Assembly: GCF_017963645.1 (NCBI RefSeq)
Contig: NZ_JAGMWN010000005.1
Span: 248,001 to 312,000 of the forward strand
Length of the DNA: 64,000 bases
Direction: 5' to 3'
From: Marivibrio halodurans
GTDB taxonomy: Bacteria; Pseudomonadota; Alphaproteobacteria; UBA8366; Aestuariispiraceae
A program made the position numbers and the translations under genes. Of this stretch, positions 50,464 through 59,476 are shown piece by piece (the stretch's first letter is position 1; each line of letters opens with the position of its first letter). The notes beneath the pieces were generated by a model. It made no database searches and had not been told where the DNA came from. It saw only the letters and a program-made list of their open reading frames with translations.

Positions 50464-52287
50464 ATGATGTTTCCCCGTTCGATACGCGACGCGATCTCGG
50501 AGGTAGGCGTCATCCTAAGCAGGCGCGATCAGGCCCGCCTCGCCAGCATCGTGCTGGCGACGACGGCGCTCGCCGGGATCGAGGTCGCCTCGCTCGCCAC
50601 GATCGCCTCCTTCATGCTGCTGGTGACCGACCCCGGTCAGGCCGGCGACAATTGGATATTGTCGACCATCCAAAGCCAGTTCGACCCGACATCCGATATC
50701 ATCTATGCGGGGCTGGTGGGGGGCGTCCTCATCCTTTCCGTCGTGCTCCGCAACATCATCGCCGCCGGGGTCACCTGGTACCGGTTGAGCGTCGTCGAGG
50801 GCTTGCGCGAAACGGTCGCGAGCCGCCTGCTGGCGAGCTATCTCTCCCAGCCCTTCAGTTTCTTCTACCGGATCAATTCGGCGACCATCGCCAAGAACGT
50901 GACGCACGAGATCGATGATTTCGTCTCGACCTACATGAACGGCATCGTTCTGCTGGCCAGCGACGTGATCGTCTCCGGCGCGATCATCCTTTTCATGATC
51001 GTTCAATCGCCGGGCGCGGCACTGATCATCCTGGTCAGTACCGGCGCGCTGGCTGGCACGGTGATCGTGATCCTCAAGAACCGCTTGGGGCAGATGGGAC
51101 ACACGCACCGAAAGCTAAACGAGACACGCCTGAAGCTCGTCAACGAATCGATCGGAAGCATCAAGGAAATCCGCCTGCTGCGGCGGGAGCGTTATTTCTA
51201 CGATCTGTTCTCGCGCACCTTCCGGCGACTGACCGATCTGCACGTGCGCTATCAACTCATGCTGGAGTCGCCGCGCTACATCCTCGAAGTAGCCATCATC
51301 ATCGGTCTTTTCAGCGTCTTCGCGACGCTGGTCTGGACCAGCGGATCGATCGCCCAAGCCGCCCCGAGCGCCGCGGTGATCGTGCTCGCCTGCTATCGCC
51401 TGACCCCGATAGCGCACCGGATCGTGAATACCTTCGGCTCGCTTCGCTTCAACACGGCCATCCGAACCGCGATCGCCGAGGTTCTGGTCCAGCGGGGGCG
51501 GGAGTTGGAGGTTCTGGAACGCCCGCCGGTCACCCCCCTGCCATTTCGGGACCGGATCACGATGACGGCCGTGGGCTTCGATTACGACAACCGGGAGGGC
51601 GCGCTCAAGGAGATCGACCTGACCATCCGGGCCGGCGAATCCGTCGGTATCGTCGGCCGCTCCGGCGCCGGCAAGACGACTCTTGTCGACGTCATGCTCG
51701 GCCTGCTGGAGCCGACGAGCGGCTCGGTCTGGATTGATGACCGGAAGCTGGATGCGACCGCGCATGAAAGCTGGTCGGCGAGCGTCGCCTATGTGCCACA
51801 GTTCGTTTTCCTGACCGACGCGAGCCTCGCGCACAATATCGCTTTCGGCCTCAATGACGACGAGATCGACCGCGACCTGGTCGAGGATGTCGCCCATCTC
51901 GCCCAACTCGACGATCTGATCGCGCAATTGCCCGATGGGCTCGACACCGTGATCGGCGAGGGTGGCAACCGGCTTTCCGGCGGTCAGCGCCAGCGGATCG
52001 GAATCGCGCGCGCTTTCTACCAGGATTGCGCGCTCCTCGTTCTAGACGAGGCCACGAGCGCGCTGGACACCGTGACCGAAAGCGCCATCCAGGACGCGAT
52101 CCATGCCCGGCGTGGACTGATCACGCAGGTGGTGATCGCGCATCGTCTGACCACGGTGAAGGAATGCGACCGGATTATCGTGATGGACGCGGGCCGCATC
52201 GTCGCGACCGGCGACTACGAAACCCTGGAACGCGACAGCCCGCATTTCCACGCCTTGATCAACGTTCATGCCGGGCCGGGGAAATAG
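50464..52287 (+). CDS. ABC exporter with fused transmembrane and ATPase domains
   Basis: A 607-residue half-transporter. Residues 1 to about 330 form the membrane domain with about six spans (IVLATTALAGIEVASLATIA, YAGLVGGVLILSVVLRNIIA, VIVSGAIILFMIV, VAIIIGLFSVFATLVW). The C-terminal ATPase has Walker A VGRSGAGKTT, Q-loop YVPQFVFLTDASLAHNIAFG, signature LSGGQRQRIGIARA, Walker B LLVLDEATSALD and switch His VIAHRLTTV. The arrangement resembles lipid-linked oligosaccharide flippases of the PglK type and other homodimeric exporters; with polysaccharide genes elsewhere in the window a glycan or lipid substrate is plausible but unproven. Two adjacent ATG codons (50464, 50467) are possible starts. 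A bidirectional terminator follows. Confidence 0.88.
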   Translation: MMFPRSIRDAISEVGVILSRRDQARLASIVLATTALAGIEVASLATIASFMLLVTDPGQAGDNWILSTIQSQFDPTSDIIYAGLVGGVLILSVVLRNIIAAGVTWYRLSVVEGLRETVASRLLASYLSQPFSFFYRINSATIAKNVTHEIDDFVSTYMNGIVLLASDVIVSGAIILFMIVQSPGAALIILVSTGALAGTVIVILKNRLGQMGHTHRKLNETRLKLVNESIGSIKEIRLLRRERYFYDLFSRTFRRLTDLHVRYQLMLESPRYILEVAIIIGLFSVFATLVWTSGSIAQAAPSAAVIVLACYRLTPIAHRIVNTFGSLRFNTAIRTAIAEVLVQRGRELEVLERPPVTPLPFRDRITMTAVGFDYDNREGALKEIDLTIRAGESVGIVGRSGAGKTTLVDVMLGLLEPTSGSVWIDDRKLDATAHESWSASVAYVPQFVFLTDASLAHNIAFGLNDDEIDRDLVEDVAHLAQLDDLIAQLPDGLDTVIGEGGNRLSGGQRQRIGIARAFYQDCALLVLDEATSALDTVTESAIQDAIHARRGLITQVVIAHRLTTVKECDRIIVMDAGRIVATGDYETLERDSPHFHALINVHAGPGK

Positions 52288-52300
52288 CGCGGCCAGAATA

Positions 52301-52338
52301 AAGCCCGATGCCGTACGCATACGGCACGCACCGGGCTT
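52301..52338. terminator. Bidirectional terminator between convergent ABC-exporter and kinase genes
   Basis: AAGCCCG (52301-52307) pairs with CGGGCTT (52332-52338), and inside it TGCCGTA (52309-52315) pairs with TACGGCA (52320-52326) around a CGCA loop. On the lower strand the stem is followed by TTTATT-like sequence. It sits exactly between two convergent genes. Confidence 0.75.
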
Positions 52339-52339
52339 C

Positions 52340-53941
52340 CTACATTTGCCGATCCGCGACCACGCCGCCTCTTCTTTCCTTCGGAAAGATCAGGCGAACC
52401 GTGGTGCCCTGTCCGACAGTGCTTTCTATCTCCAGGGCCCCGTCATGCAATTCGATCAACCGACGCGTGATGGCGAGCCCCAATCCCGAGCCTTCGTAAC
52501 TGCGGGAGAGCGAGCTTTCCGTGTGACCGAAAGGTTGCGTGACGAGATCGAGCTTGTCCTCCGGTATTCCCATGCCGACATCACTCACCCGGACGACCGC
52601 CCCCTCCCCGTCCGCTCCGATATCGACAGCGACCTCGATCGAACTTCGGGACTCGCTGAATTTGACCGCGTTGGATAGGAGATTGAGCAGCATCTGCCGC
52701 AAGGCGCGCTCATCCGCGATCAAGGTCGGGATGTCCGGATTGGGCGTGAATTCGATACGGACCTGCCGTTCGCGCGCCAGGGGGTTGATCAGTTCGATCG
52801 CGCCGCGAATACAATCGTCCAGCGTGATCTCGACATCGTCCAGCTCCAGCTTGCCCGCCTCGATCTTCGATAGATCGAGGATCATGTTGATGATCGAGAG
52901 CAGATGGGAGGCGCTGGTATGGATATCCTCCAGATAGCGGGTATAGCGGGGCACCCCGATCGGCCCGAAAAGCTCATCGCGCATGATGTCGGTGAAGCCG
53001 AGGATGGCGTTCAACGGGGTGCGCAATTCATGGCTGACATTGGCGATGAAGTCGGACTTGGCACGGTTCGCGAACTCGGCCTGCAGCTTCGCTTCGTAAA
53101 GCGACTGCTGGACGCGCGCTTCCTCGGTCACATTGGAGCCGACACCGCGATAGCCCCGGAAAACGCCATTCTCATCGAAAATCGGTACGCCGCTGGCGCT
53201 GATGACCAGAGGGTCGTGGTTATCCGGACGCTTGAAGGGATAGCGGAAATCATAGAAGGCGCGCCGGTTCTTCAGATCGTCGAGATGGGCCTGCCAATGC
53301 GGGTCGCCCGTATCACCCAGCGCGCTCTCCGGCCGGCCGCGCCCCAGCAGCTTCTGCGGGTCGATGCCCGTTTCGGTCGCGAGCGTGTCGGAGAAATAGG
53401 AAAAGCACAGTGTCTCGTCCATTTCCCAGAACCAGTCGGAGGCGATTTCCGCGTAGTCCCGGAACCGCCGCTCGCTCTCCCGTAACGCGCGCTGCACCGA
53501 CAACAAATCGGTAATGTCCTGTATCGTCCCCTCGTAATAGAGGGGAGTATCATCCGCATCGCGCACGAAACGCGCCGTCTCGCTAACCCATATCCTCCGG
53601 CCGTCGCGGGACTGCACCTCCGAGACCAAACGGTCTATCTCTCCCCAGGACTCCATCAAGCGTACGAAGGCATCCCGCCGATCCGGATCGGCATACCAGG
53701 CAAGCTTCCCTTCCGCTGCCGCCTCGACCAGGGAATCGACCCCCGGATAGCCATAGATGTCCGCCAACGCCTTGTTGGCGAGCAGCAACCGGCCGGACGG
53801 TGTCGTTCGATAGACGCCAATCGGAAGCGCACTGACGAGGTCGCTCTGCTCGCCAGCGCTTCCGACCGCTCCCCCTGATTCGGTCGAATCGGCCATGTGG
53901 ACGGACGGTTCCCTTCGCGGAATCGGGAAAGGATCGAGCAT
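52340..53941 (-). CDS. PAS-domain sensor histidine kinase
   Basis: A 533-residue cytoplasmic kinase without obvious membrane spans. Two PAS domains (about residues 35-140 and 155-275) are joined by PAC-type segments such as YYEGTIQDITDLLSVQRALR and YRGVGSNVTEEARVQQSL. The HisKA domain has the phospho-acceptor His304 in DFIANVSHELRTPLNAILGF, and the ATPase domain has N box LLNLLSNAVKFSE, G1 DVGMGIPEDK and G2 GSGLGLAITRR. The short C terminus lacks a receiver domain. No response regulator gene adjoins it, so it is an orphan. The ATG at 53941 has GGGGGG about eight bases upstream; an ATG at 53896 is the alternative. Confidence 0.9.
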   Translation of the reverse strand: MLDPFPIPRREPSVHMADSTESGGAVGSAGEQSDLVSALPIGVYRTTPSGRLLLANKALADIYGYPGVDSLVEAAAEGKLAWYADPDRRDAFVRLMESWGEIDRLVSEVQSRDGRRIWVSETARFVRDADDTPLYYEGTIQDITDLLSVQRALRESERRFRDYAEIASDWFWEMDETLCFSYFSDTLATETGIDPQKLLGRGRPESALGDTGDPHWQAHLDDLKNRRAFYDFRYPFKRPDNHDPLVISASGVPIFDENGVFRGYRGVGSNVTEEARVQQSLYEAKLQAEFANRAKSDFIANVSHELRTPLNAILGFTDIMRDELFGPIGVPRYTRYLEDIHTSASHLLSIINMILDLSKIEAGKLELDDVEITLDDCIRGAIELINPLARERQVRIEFTPNPDIPTLIADERALRQMLLNLLSNAVKFSESRSSIEVAVDIGADGEGAVVRVSDVGMGIPEDKLDLVTQPFGHTESSLSRSYEGSGLGLAITRRLIELHDGALEIESTVGQGTTVRLIFPKERRGGVVADRQM

Positions 53942-54140
53942 TCCCGATCCCCCCGATCCGCACGCGCTTCTCTATTCCGGCCGCACTCTAGCCCGCGACA
54001 CGTGCCTTTTACAATTGTCCCGCATGTCGACGCAGTTACCCGACCGGGAGCTTACGCACCATCCCTCACGCACGGGCCCTCACACGCGGGCGCGCGCTGC
54101 CGCTATACACCCGCGCAGACACCCGCACAGGCACCCACGA

Positions 54141-55358
54141 TCAGGGGCGAGGGAACAGCCGCGCGTCGACGGGAACGGGATCGTCCGGCAATTGACCCGC
54201 GCGGGAGAGCGCGACCGCTTCCTCGATCAGATGGGTCAACAGTTCGGTGAACAGCATCGGCGACTCGTCGAGCGCCTCCCACAGGAAATACCCGAAGGAA
54301 CCGGGGCAGGGATTGACCTCGTTGAGCCAGACCTGCCCGCTCTCCCCATCGCACAGGAAATCGATACGCGGTGCCCCGGTCCCACCGACGATGCGGTAGG
54401 CCTCCGCCGCCCATTCCCTGATATTGTCGGCCATCCCGGCCGGCATGTCGGGGTTGAGATCGCGGGTCAGCGACAACATGCCCTGGCTGGCCTGCCCCGG
54501 CGCCTTGGCCCCGCCCTTCTCGCCGCTCTTGCCGCCGCCGGACATGTATTTCTGCTTGAAGTCGAGGAGATCGTCGCTGCGCTTCGGCCGCTCGATCGCG
54601 CTGGTGCGAACCGCGCCGTCGATCCGGGCGACGGCTATATTATATTCCACCAAATTGGGGACATAGGGCTCGATCACCGCGCGGCTGTCGAGACGGAAAA
54701 GGTCCGGCAGCACCTCCAGGAGCGTCTCTAGGTCGTCGACCTTGGCCACCCCGATGCTGGAGCCGAGATGCGCCGGCTTCGCGATGGCCGGAAAGCCGAT
54801 GCGCTGCACCGCCACCTCGACCGCCGCGCGGTCGGGGATCAGCCCCTGGGCCGGCCGGTCAACGGCCGCGTCGTCCAACAAGGGGATATCCCCGCCGCGC
54901 AGGGCACGCTTCGTCAGGCCCTTGTCCATCAATAGCGCGGAGGCGAGGGTACGCATGCCCGTATAGGGAATGCCCGCCGTCTCGAACAGGCCCTGGATCT
55001 GGCCATCCTCCCCGATATTCCCGTGGAAGGCGGGCAGTGCCACGTCGAAGCCCACCGGCTTCGGCTTGGAAAAGAGGCCGCCGCCGGAAAGCGGGATCAA
55101 CCGTCCCTCCCCCCGCGCGGTCAGGTCCAGGGTAACGGGCGTCAGCCCCTCCGCCGCCTGACGGCCGGGAATGTAGGCCGCGCGCCGGCGCAGCGCATCG
55201 CCGACGAACCAGTCGCCACGCGTGGAGATATAGACCGGAAAGGCCTCGTATCGCGCGCTATCGACCGCCGCCAATGCCTGCAGGCCAGAGACGACACTGA
55301 CGTCATGTTCCGGCGAGCGGCCACCGAACAGCACCGCGATCCGCATCTTCCCCGCCAT
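54141..55358 (-). CDS. D-alanine--D-alanine ligase-like ATP-grasp enzyme with basic insertion
   Basis: A 405-residue Ddl homologue, longer than the usual 300-370. Conserved parts are VLFGGRSPEHDVSVVSG (the Glu and Ser of substrate binding), PAFHGNIGEDGQIQGLFE, PYTGMRTLASALLMDKGLTK, KPAHLGSSIGVAKV, and the metal-binding RIDFLCDGESGQVWLNEVNP then CPGSF. The omega-loop region, which in Ddl is KYL-like and covers the active site, is here KYMSGGGKSGEKGGAKAPGQ with about 20 extra Gly/Lys/Ala residues (roughly 272-295). That could change substrate size or access. It is divergent from an alpha/beta hydrolase and a membrane-anchored MurF-like ligase, suggesting a dedicated peptide or depsipeptide pathway rather than the housekeeping cell-wall set. 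Confidence 0.85.
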   Translation of the reverse strand: MAGKMRIAVLFGGRSPEHDVSVVSGLQALAAVDSARYEAFPVYISTRGDWFVGDALRRRAAYIPGRQAAEGLTPVTLDLTARGEGRLIPLSGGGLFSKPKPVGFDVALPAFHGNIGEDGQIQGLFETAGIPYTGMRTLASALLMDKGLTKRALRGGDIPLLDDAAVDRPAQGLIPDRAAVEVAVQRIGFPAIAKPAHLGSSIGVAKVDDLETLLEVLPDLFRLDSRAVIEPYVPNLVEYNIAVARIDGAVRTSAIERPKRSDDLLDFKQKYMSGGGKSGEKGGAKAPGQASQGMLSLTRDLNPDMPAGMADNIREWAAEAYRIVGGTGAPRIDFLCDGESGQVWLNEVNPCPGSFGYFLWEALDESPMLFTELLTHLIEEAVALSRAGQLPDDPVPVDARLFPRP

Positions 55359-55553
55359 GGCCGAAATCCACCCTTTACGCTTGTCCGAAGGCTCGTTCGA
55401 GCTTCCGACGAATCATGGACGATTCGGCGGCAGGTCCAAGGCAAATCTGGGCGTCCCGCCTCTGCTTTCCGCCCTTCCGGTGCGGTGGAGGGGCTTTGTT
55501 CCTCCCTGGAATCCCTGTAGGAGAGGCGAAGACAATCCACCGAAAGGTCCCGC

Positions 55554-56360
55554 ATGACCGCCAACGGCCAGGACAGCATGGACCCGATCGAGGCGAACGG
55601 CGCGCGCTTCGCCGTCCGCGCGCTCGGCCTCGCGGCCGGTGAAGCCCCGTTGCAGCTCATCTGGGCGCATGGCTGGGGCGTCGATCACCGGCTGATGGCG
55701 CCGCTGGCGGAGACGACGGCGCGCCGGGCCGCCAATTGGCTGATCGATCTGCCCGGGTTCGGCGCGGCGCCAAAACCACCGGACGACTGGGGCACCGCCG
55801 ACTATGCCGACCAGATGGCCGAATGGTTCACCACCCTGCCCCGGGCGGCGGGGGCGAAACGGGTCTTCATCGGGCATTCCTTCGGCGGGCGCGTCGCGGT
55901 GCAACTGGCCGCCCGCCATCCGGACGCGGTCGATGCGATCGTGCTGATCGCCGGGGCGGGCCTGCAACGCAAGCGCGGGCCGGTCGACCATCTGCGCCGC
56001 AAGGTCCGTCAACGGCAATATAGGATGCTGCGCGCGCTTGCCCGGGACGACGCGGCGCGCGAGGCGCTGGCCCAGCGCTTCGGCAGCCCCGATTACCGCA
56101 ATGCCGGCGCCATGCGGCCGATCTTCGTGCGCGTCGTGCGCGAGGATTTGAGCGATCAGGCCCGCCGTGTCACCTGTCCCGCCCTCCTGGTCTATGGAAG
56201 CGAGGATCAGGAGACCCCGGCGGAATTCGGCGCACGCTATGCCGGGCTGATGCATGATGCGCGGTTCGTCGAACTGCCGGGCCTGGATCACTATACCGTG
56301 CTGGGCGACGGGCGGCATCAGGTACTGCACAGGCTGAAGGACTTCCTGGACGGATTATGA
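55554..56360 (+). CDS. Alpha/beta hydrolase
   Basis: A 268-residue hydrolase of the BioH/MhpC-like group. The oxyanion loop is WAHGWGVDHR, the nucleophile elbow GHSFGG (VFIGHSFGGRVAVQLA), the acid is likely the Asp in YGSEDQETPAEF, and the catalytic His lies in LPGLDHYTVLG. No cap-domain expansion is evident. The AAAGG ribosome site precedes the ATG. Its stop overlaps the start of the MurF-like gene (ATGA), so the two proteins are coupled. With the divergent Ddl-like ligase this suggests an enzyme that releases or edits a small acyl or peptide product, but the substrate is unknown. Confidence 0.85.
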   Translation: MTANGQDSMDPIEANGARFAVRALGLAAGEAPLQLIWAHGWGVDHRLMAPLAETTARRAANWLIDLPGFGAAPKPPDDWGTADYADQMAEWFTTLPRAAGAKRVFIGHSFGGRVAVQLAARHPDAVDAIVLIAGAGLQRKRGPVDHLRRKVRQRQYRMLRALARDDAAREALAQRFGSPDYRNAGAMRPIFVRVVREDLSDQARRVTCPALLVYGSEDQETPAEFGARYAGLMHDARFVELPGLDHYTVLGDGRHQVLHRLKDFLDGL

Positions 56361-57982
56361 CCGAGTGGCTCGCCTATCTCCCCCCGATTGCCCTGCTGGC
56401 GGGCTTCGCCCTCTTCGCCCGGCGGCGTTTGCTGACCTATCTGCATGTCTTCCAGCAGGAGGAATATGACGGCCCGCGCTTCATCAAATGGATCGCGCGC
56501 AATGGGGCCGTCGACCGTCGCATGACGTTGGCGTTGGCGGCGCTCGGCTTCGCCACGCCGCTGCTCCATGGGATCGGCGGGATAAACGGCAGTTGGATCG
56601 CGGCCGGTTTCGCGCTGCTCTTCTTCCTCGGCCTCGCCGCGATCGAGAACGACCCGCGCAAGGCCGCGAAGAAGAAGCTGGCGATGACCCGGCGCGCGCG
56701 GCGCATCCTCTATCTGGCCGCCGCCGTGCTGGCCGTGCCGGCGATCGCGATCGCGGCGATCCCGCTGCCGGTCTGGTCCTGGCTGGTGGCGGTGCAGTCG
56801 ATTCCGATCGCCCTGGTGCTCGGCAATCTTCTGCTCATGCCCTATGAGGCACGGGTGCAGAAACGCTTCTGGACCGAGGCGCACGATAAGCTGACGCGCC
56901 TCGCCCCGACCGTCATCGGCATCACCGGCTCCTATGGCAAGACGTCGGTGAAGCATATCCTGGGGCATATGCTGGAGACCGTGGCCCCCACCCTGATCAC
57001 GCCCGGCAGCGTGAACACGCCGATGGGCATCGCCCGTGTCGTGCGCGAGAGCCTGGGCGCGCACCATCGCTATTTCATCGCGGAGATGGGGGCCTATGGT
57101 CCCGGGTCCATCGCGCGGCTATGCCGTCTAGCTCCGCCGGACTTCGCCATCATCACGGCGATCGGCCATGCGCATTACGAACGGTTCAAGACGCTGGAGA
57201 CCGTGGCCGAGGCGAAGTTCGAACTGGCCGAGGCCGCCATCGCCCGCGACGGCCACGTCGTGGTGCCGACATCCTTGGCGGAGATCGGCCCCGCCGCCGC
57301 CCGGATGGCGGAGCGGCCGGATCGCTTCATCCGCTGCGGCGCGGCGGAGGGCTGCGACCTGCGCATCCTGGAGAGCCGCCAGACGCCCGAGGGCATCCTG
57401 GTGCGCGTTGTCTGGGACGGCGTGGAGCACGAATTGCGCGCACCGCTGTTCGGCAGCCATCATGCGACGAATCTCGCGCTCGCCTTCGCGGCGGTCTGCG
57501 CGCTGGGCGTCCGGCCGGAAGACGCGAAGCTGGGCCTCAAGCGCCTGCCTCAGATCGCCCACAGGCTGGAGGTCAAGCCGCGGCCCGACGGCAGCGTCAC
57601 GCTGGACGATGCCTATAATTCCAACCCCGTCGGCTTCAAGGCGGCGGTGGAGACCGTCGGCCTGCTCAAGGGGAAGCACGGCGGACGCGGCATCCTGGTA
57701 ACGCCTGGCATGGTGGAACTGGGCGAGGCGCACCGCGCCGAGCACGCCAAGGCGGGCGAGGCCGCCGCCGCCACGATCGACGTGCTTCTCGCCGTCGTGC
57801 CGGAACGGATCGAGCCGCTGATCGAGAGCTATCGCGGCGCCCGGGGGGAGACGGCGGAAGTCATCCGCTGCGCCAGCTTCGCCGAGGCCGATACCTGGCT
57901 GCGAGAGAACCGCCGATCCGGCGACATCGTGCTGCTGGAAAACGACCTGCCCGATCTTTATGAGCGGAAGCTGTCTCTATAG
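56357..57982 (+). CDS. Membrane-anchored MurF-like Mur ligase
   Basis: A 541-residue protein. The first ~165 residues contain about five hydrophobic segments (PPIALLAGFALF, LALAALGFATPLLHGI, WIAAGFALLFFLGLA, LYLAAAVLAVPAIAIAAI, WLVAVQSIPIALVLGNLLL), absent from ordinary MurF. From residue 185 a Mur ligase follows: P-loop GITGSYGKTSVKHIL (Lys195), the carbamate/Mg region IAEMGAYGPGSIARL, ITAIGHAHYERFKTLE, the ATP-fixing GSHHATNLALAFAAV, and the MurF-type DDAYNSNPVGFKAAVE in the C-terminal domain. MurF joins D-Ala-D-Ala to a UDP-MurNAc-tripeptide in the cytoplasm; a membrane-bound form beside a Ddl-like ligase and a hydrolase probably modifies a different, perhaps lipid-linked, acceptor. The ATG overlaps the hydrolase stop. 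Confidence 0.85.
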   Translation: MTEWLAYLPPIALLAGFALFARRRLLTYLHVFQQEEYDGPRFIKWIARNGAVDRRMTLALAALGFATPLLHGIGGINGSWIAAGFALLFFLGLAAIENDPRKAAKKKLAMTRRARRILYLAAAVLAVPAIAIAAIPLPVWSWLVAVQSIPIALVLGNLLLMPYEARVQKRFWTEAHDKLTRLAPTVIGITGSYGKTSVKHILGHMLETVAPTLITPGSVNTPMGIARVVRESLGAHHRYFIAEMGAYGPGSIARLCRLAPPDFAIITAIGHAHYERFKTLETVAEAKFELAEAAIARDGHVVVPTSLAEIGPAAARMAERPDRFIRCGAAEGCDLRILESRQTPEGILVRVVWDGVEHELRAPLFGSHHATNLALAFAAVCALGVRPEDAKLGLKRLPQIAHRLEVKPRPDGSVTLDDAYNSNPVGFKAAVETVGLLKGKHGGRGILVTPGMVELGEAHRAEHAKAGEAAAATIDVLLAVVPERIEPLIESYRGARGETAEVIRCASFAEADTWLRENRRSGDIVLLENDLPDLYERKLSL

Positions 57983-58024
57983 CCTGAATTCTGATGATTG
58001 GTAGAAGGGCCGAACGGCGCGCCC

Positions 58025-58939
58025 CTACATCCGCGCGACGGCGTCGAACAGCCATTCACGGAAGCGCGCGACCTTGCGCTGCGTCAATCCGTCAGCGGTG
58101 GTGACGAACCAGTAACGCGCGCCCGCCGGCAGCGTCATGTCGAAGGGCCGAACCAACGTGCCCGCGCACAGTGCGTCATGCACCAGGACGGAACGGCCCA
58201 GCATCACCCCGCGTTCCGCGATCGCCGCCTGCACCAGGAAGGTGCTATTGGTGAAACCGGGGCCGCGTGAGGCATCGAACCCCTTGATATCATGCGCATT
58301 CAACCAAGCGGGCCACCGGCGTAACCAGGACTGCCAGCTATAGGTCGCGCGCGCACCGGCGCTGGCATCGTGCAGCAGGGGCACATTCGCCAGATCCTCC
58401 AAGCGCGTCAGACGTTTCGCCATGGCGGGAGCGCATACGGGAAAGACCGTCTCCTCCATCAGGGGTTCCGCGTGAATACCGGGATAAGGGCCGGGGCCAT
58501 AGCGCACGCCTGCGTCAATTCCATCCCGCCCCAGATCGACGATCTTGTCGGATGTCGAGAGACGCACATCGATATCCGGCACCGCGGCCTCGAAATCGAC
58601 CAGACGCGGCACCAACCATAGGGCCCCGAAGGAGCCGAGGCAGGTCACGGATAATGTCCGGTCATCGGTACCGGCCGCCGCCGTGCGGCTTGCGTCCGCG
58701 ATCAGGTCCAGCGCCTCGCTCAATGCCGGCAGGTAGCGCCGGCCGGCGGCGGTCAAGCTCAACCCACGCGCATGACGGGTGAAGAGCGCGCAGCCCAGGA
58801 TATCCTCCAGCATCTTGACCTGCTGGCTGACGGCCGAGGGGGTGACCGCGAGTTCATCGGCGGCCTGCGCGAAACTCTCATGCCGGGCGGCGGCCTCGAA
58901 AGCACGGACCGCGTTCAAGGGAGGCAGGGATCGACGCAT
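58025..58939 (-). CDS. LysR-family transcriptional regulator, GcvA-like
   Basis: A 304-residue regulator. The N-terminal winged helix, LPPLNAVRAFEAAARHESFA followed by AAADELAVTPSAVSQQVKML, is the GcvA-type opening. A linker helix follows, and the effector-binding domain runs from about residue 95 with LSVTCLGSFGALWLVPRLVD and TSDKIVDLGRDGIDAGVRYG, a pattern common in this subgroup. It is transcribed divergently from a DUF1127 gene 137 bases away; such pairs are frequent in alphaproteobacteria, and the regulator probably controls its neighbour and itself. The ligand is unknown. Confidence 0.9.
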   Translation of the reverse strand: MRRSLPPLNAVRAFEAAARHESFAQAADELAVTPSAVSQQVKMLEDILGCALFTRHARGLSLTAAGRRYLPALSEALDLIADASRTAAAGTDDRTLSVTCLGSFGALWLVPRLVDFEAAVPDIDVRLSTSDKIVDLGRDGIDAGVRYGPGPYPGIHAEPLMEETVFPVCAPAMAKRLTRLEDLANVPLLHDASAGARATYSWQSWLRRWPAWLNAHDIKGFDASRGPGFTNSTFLVQAAIAERGVMLGRSVLVHDALCAGTLVRPFDMTLPAGARYWFVTTADGLTQRKVARFREWLFDAVARM

Positions 58940-59076
58940 GATTAGGCCAAGTTTTGCTTATTCTAAAGCTCAGATATTCCCGTTTGTGACTTATACGGTC
59001 AAGCCATAGATTTCTCACCAGCAAGGAAATTCAAGCGCCGGACAGGCTGGCGCACCTGACGGATGGAGAAGAATCG

Positions 59077-59289
59077 ATGAGCACACAATCCTTTATGAGC
59101 AAGCCTGCCTATTCCTTCGGCGGAACCGTGACGAACGGGATGGGTCCACTTTCTCTGCTCGCGCTCTGGCAGCGCCGGCGCGAGGAACGCGAGGCGCTGC
59201 GGGACCTTCCCGATTTCCTGATCGCGGATCTCGGCCTGACGCATGAGCAGGTGCGGGCCGAGGTTGAAAAGCCCTTCTGGCGGGCCTAG
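59077..59289 (+). CDS. DUF1127 small protein
   Basis: A 70-residue protein whose C-terminal half is a DUF1127 domain: WQRRREEREALRDLPDFLIA followed by DLGLTHEQVRAE. These arginine-rich motifs bind RNA or partner proteins in the few cases studied, where they affect phosphate, carbon and RNA metabolism. The N-terminal 30 residues are polar and probably disordered. The ribosome site GGAG lies about nine bases upstream (GGATGGAGAAGAATCG). It is divergent from a GcvA-like LysR gene, a common arrangement. Confidence 0.9.
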   Translation: MSTQSFMSKPAYSFGGTVTNGMGPLSLLALWQRRREEREALRDLPDFLIADLGLTHEQVRAEVEKPFWRA

Positions 59290-59424
59290 GCGGTTCAGCC
59301 GGCCCGGTTCCGCCGCCCCGTGCCGGCATCGACACGCAATCGCGCGGACGGCGCGTCGATACCGGTTCATGGCGGAACCCGGCCACCCCCGAAGCCCCGA
59401 CCGGCCTTTCCCCGCCGGAAGCGG

Positions 59425-59456
59425 ACGGCCGGTGACGCACACCCGTCACCGGCCGT
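59425..59456. terminator. Bidirectional hairpin terminator between DUF1127 and the FAD-linked oxidase gene
   Basis: A perfect 13-bp stem (ACGGCCGGTGACG at 59425-59437 with CGTCACCGGCCGT at 59444-59456) closes a 6-base loop. It lies between two convergent genes and could stop transcription from both sides; there is no long T run, so efficiency is uncertain. Confidence 0.65.
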
Positions 59457-59476
59457 TCCCATGCCGGGAACCGCTT

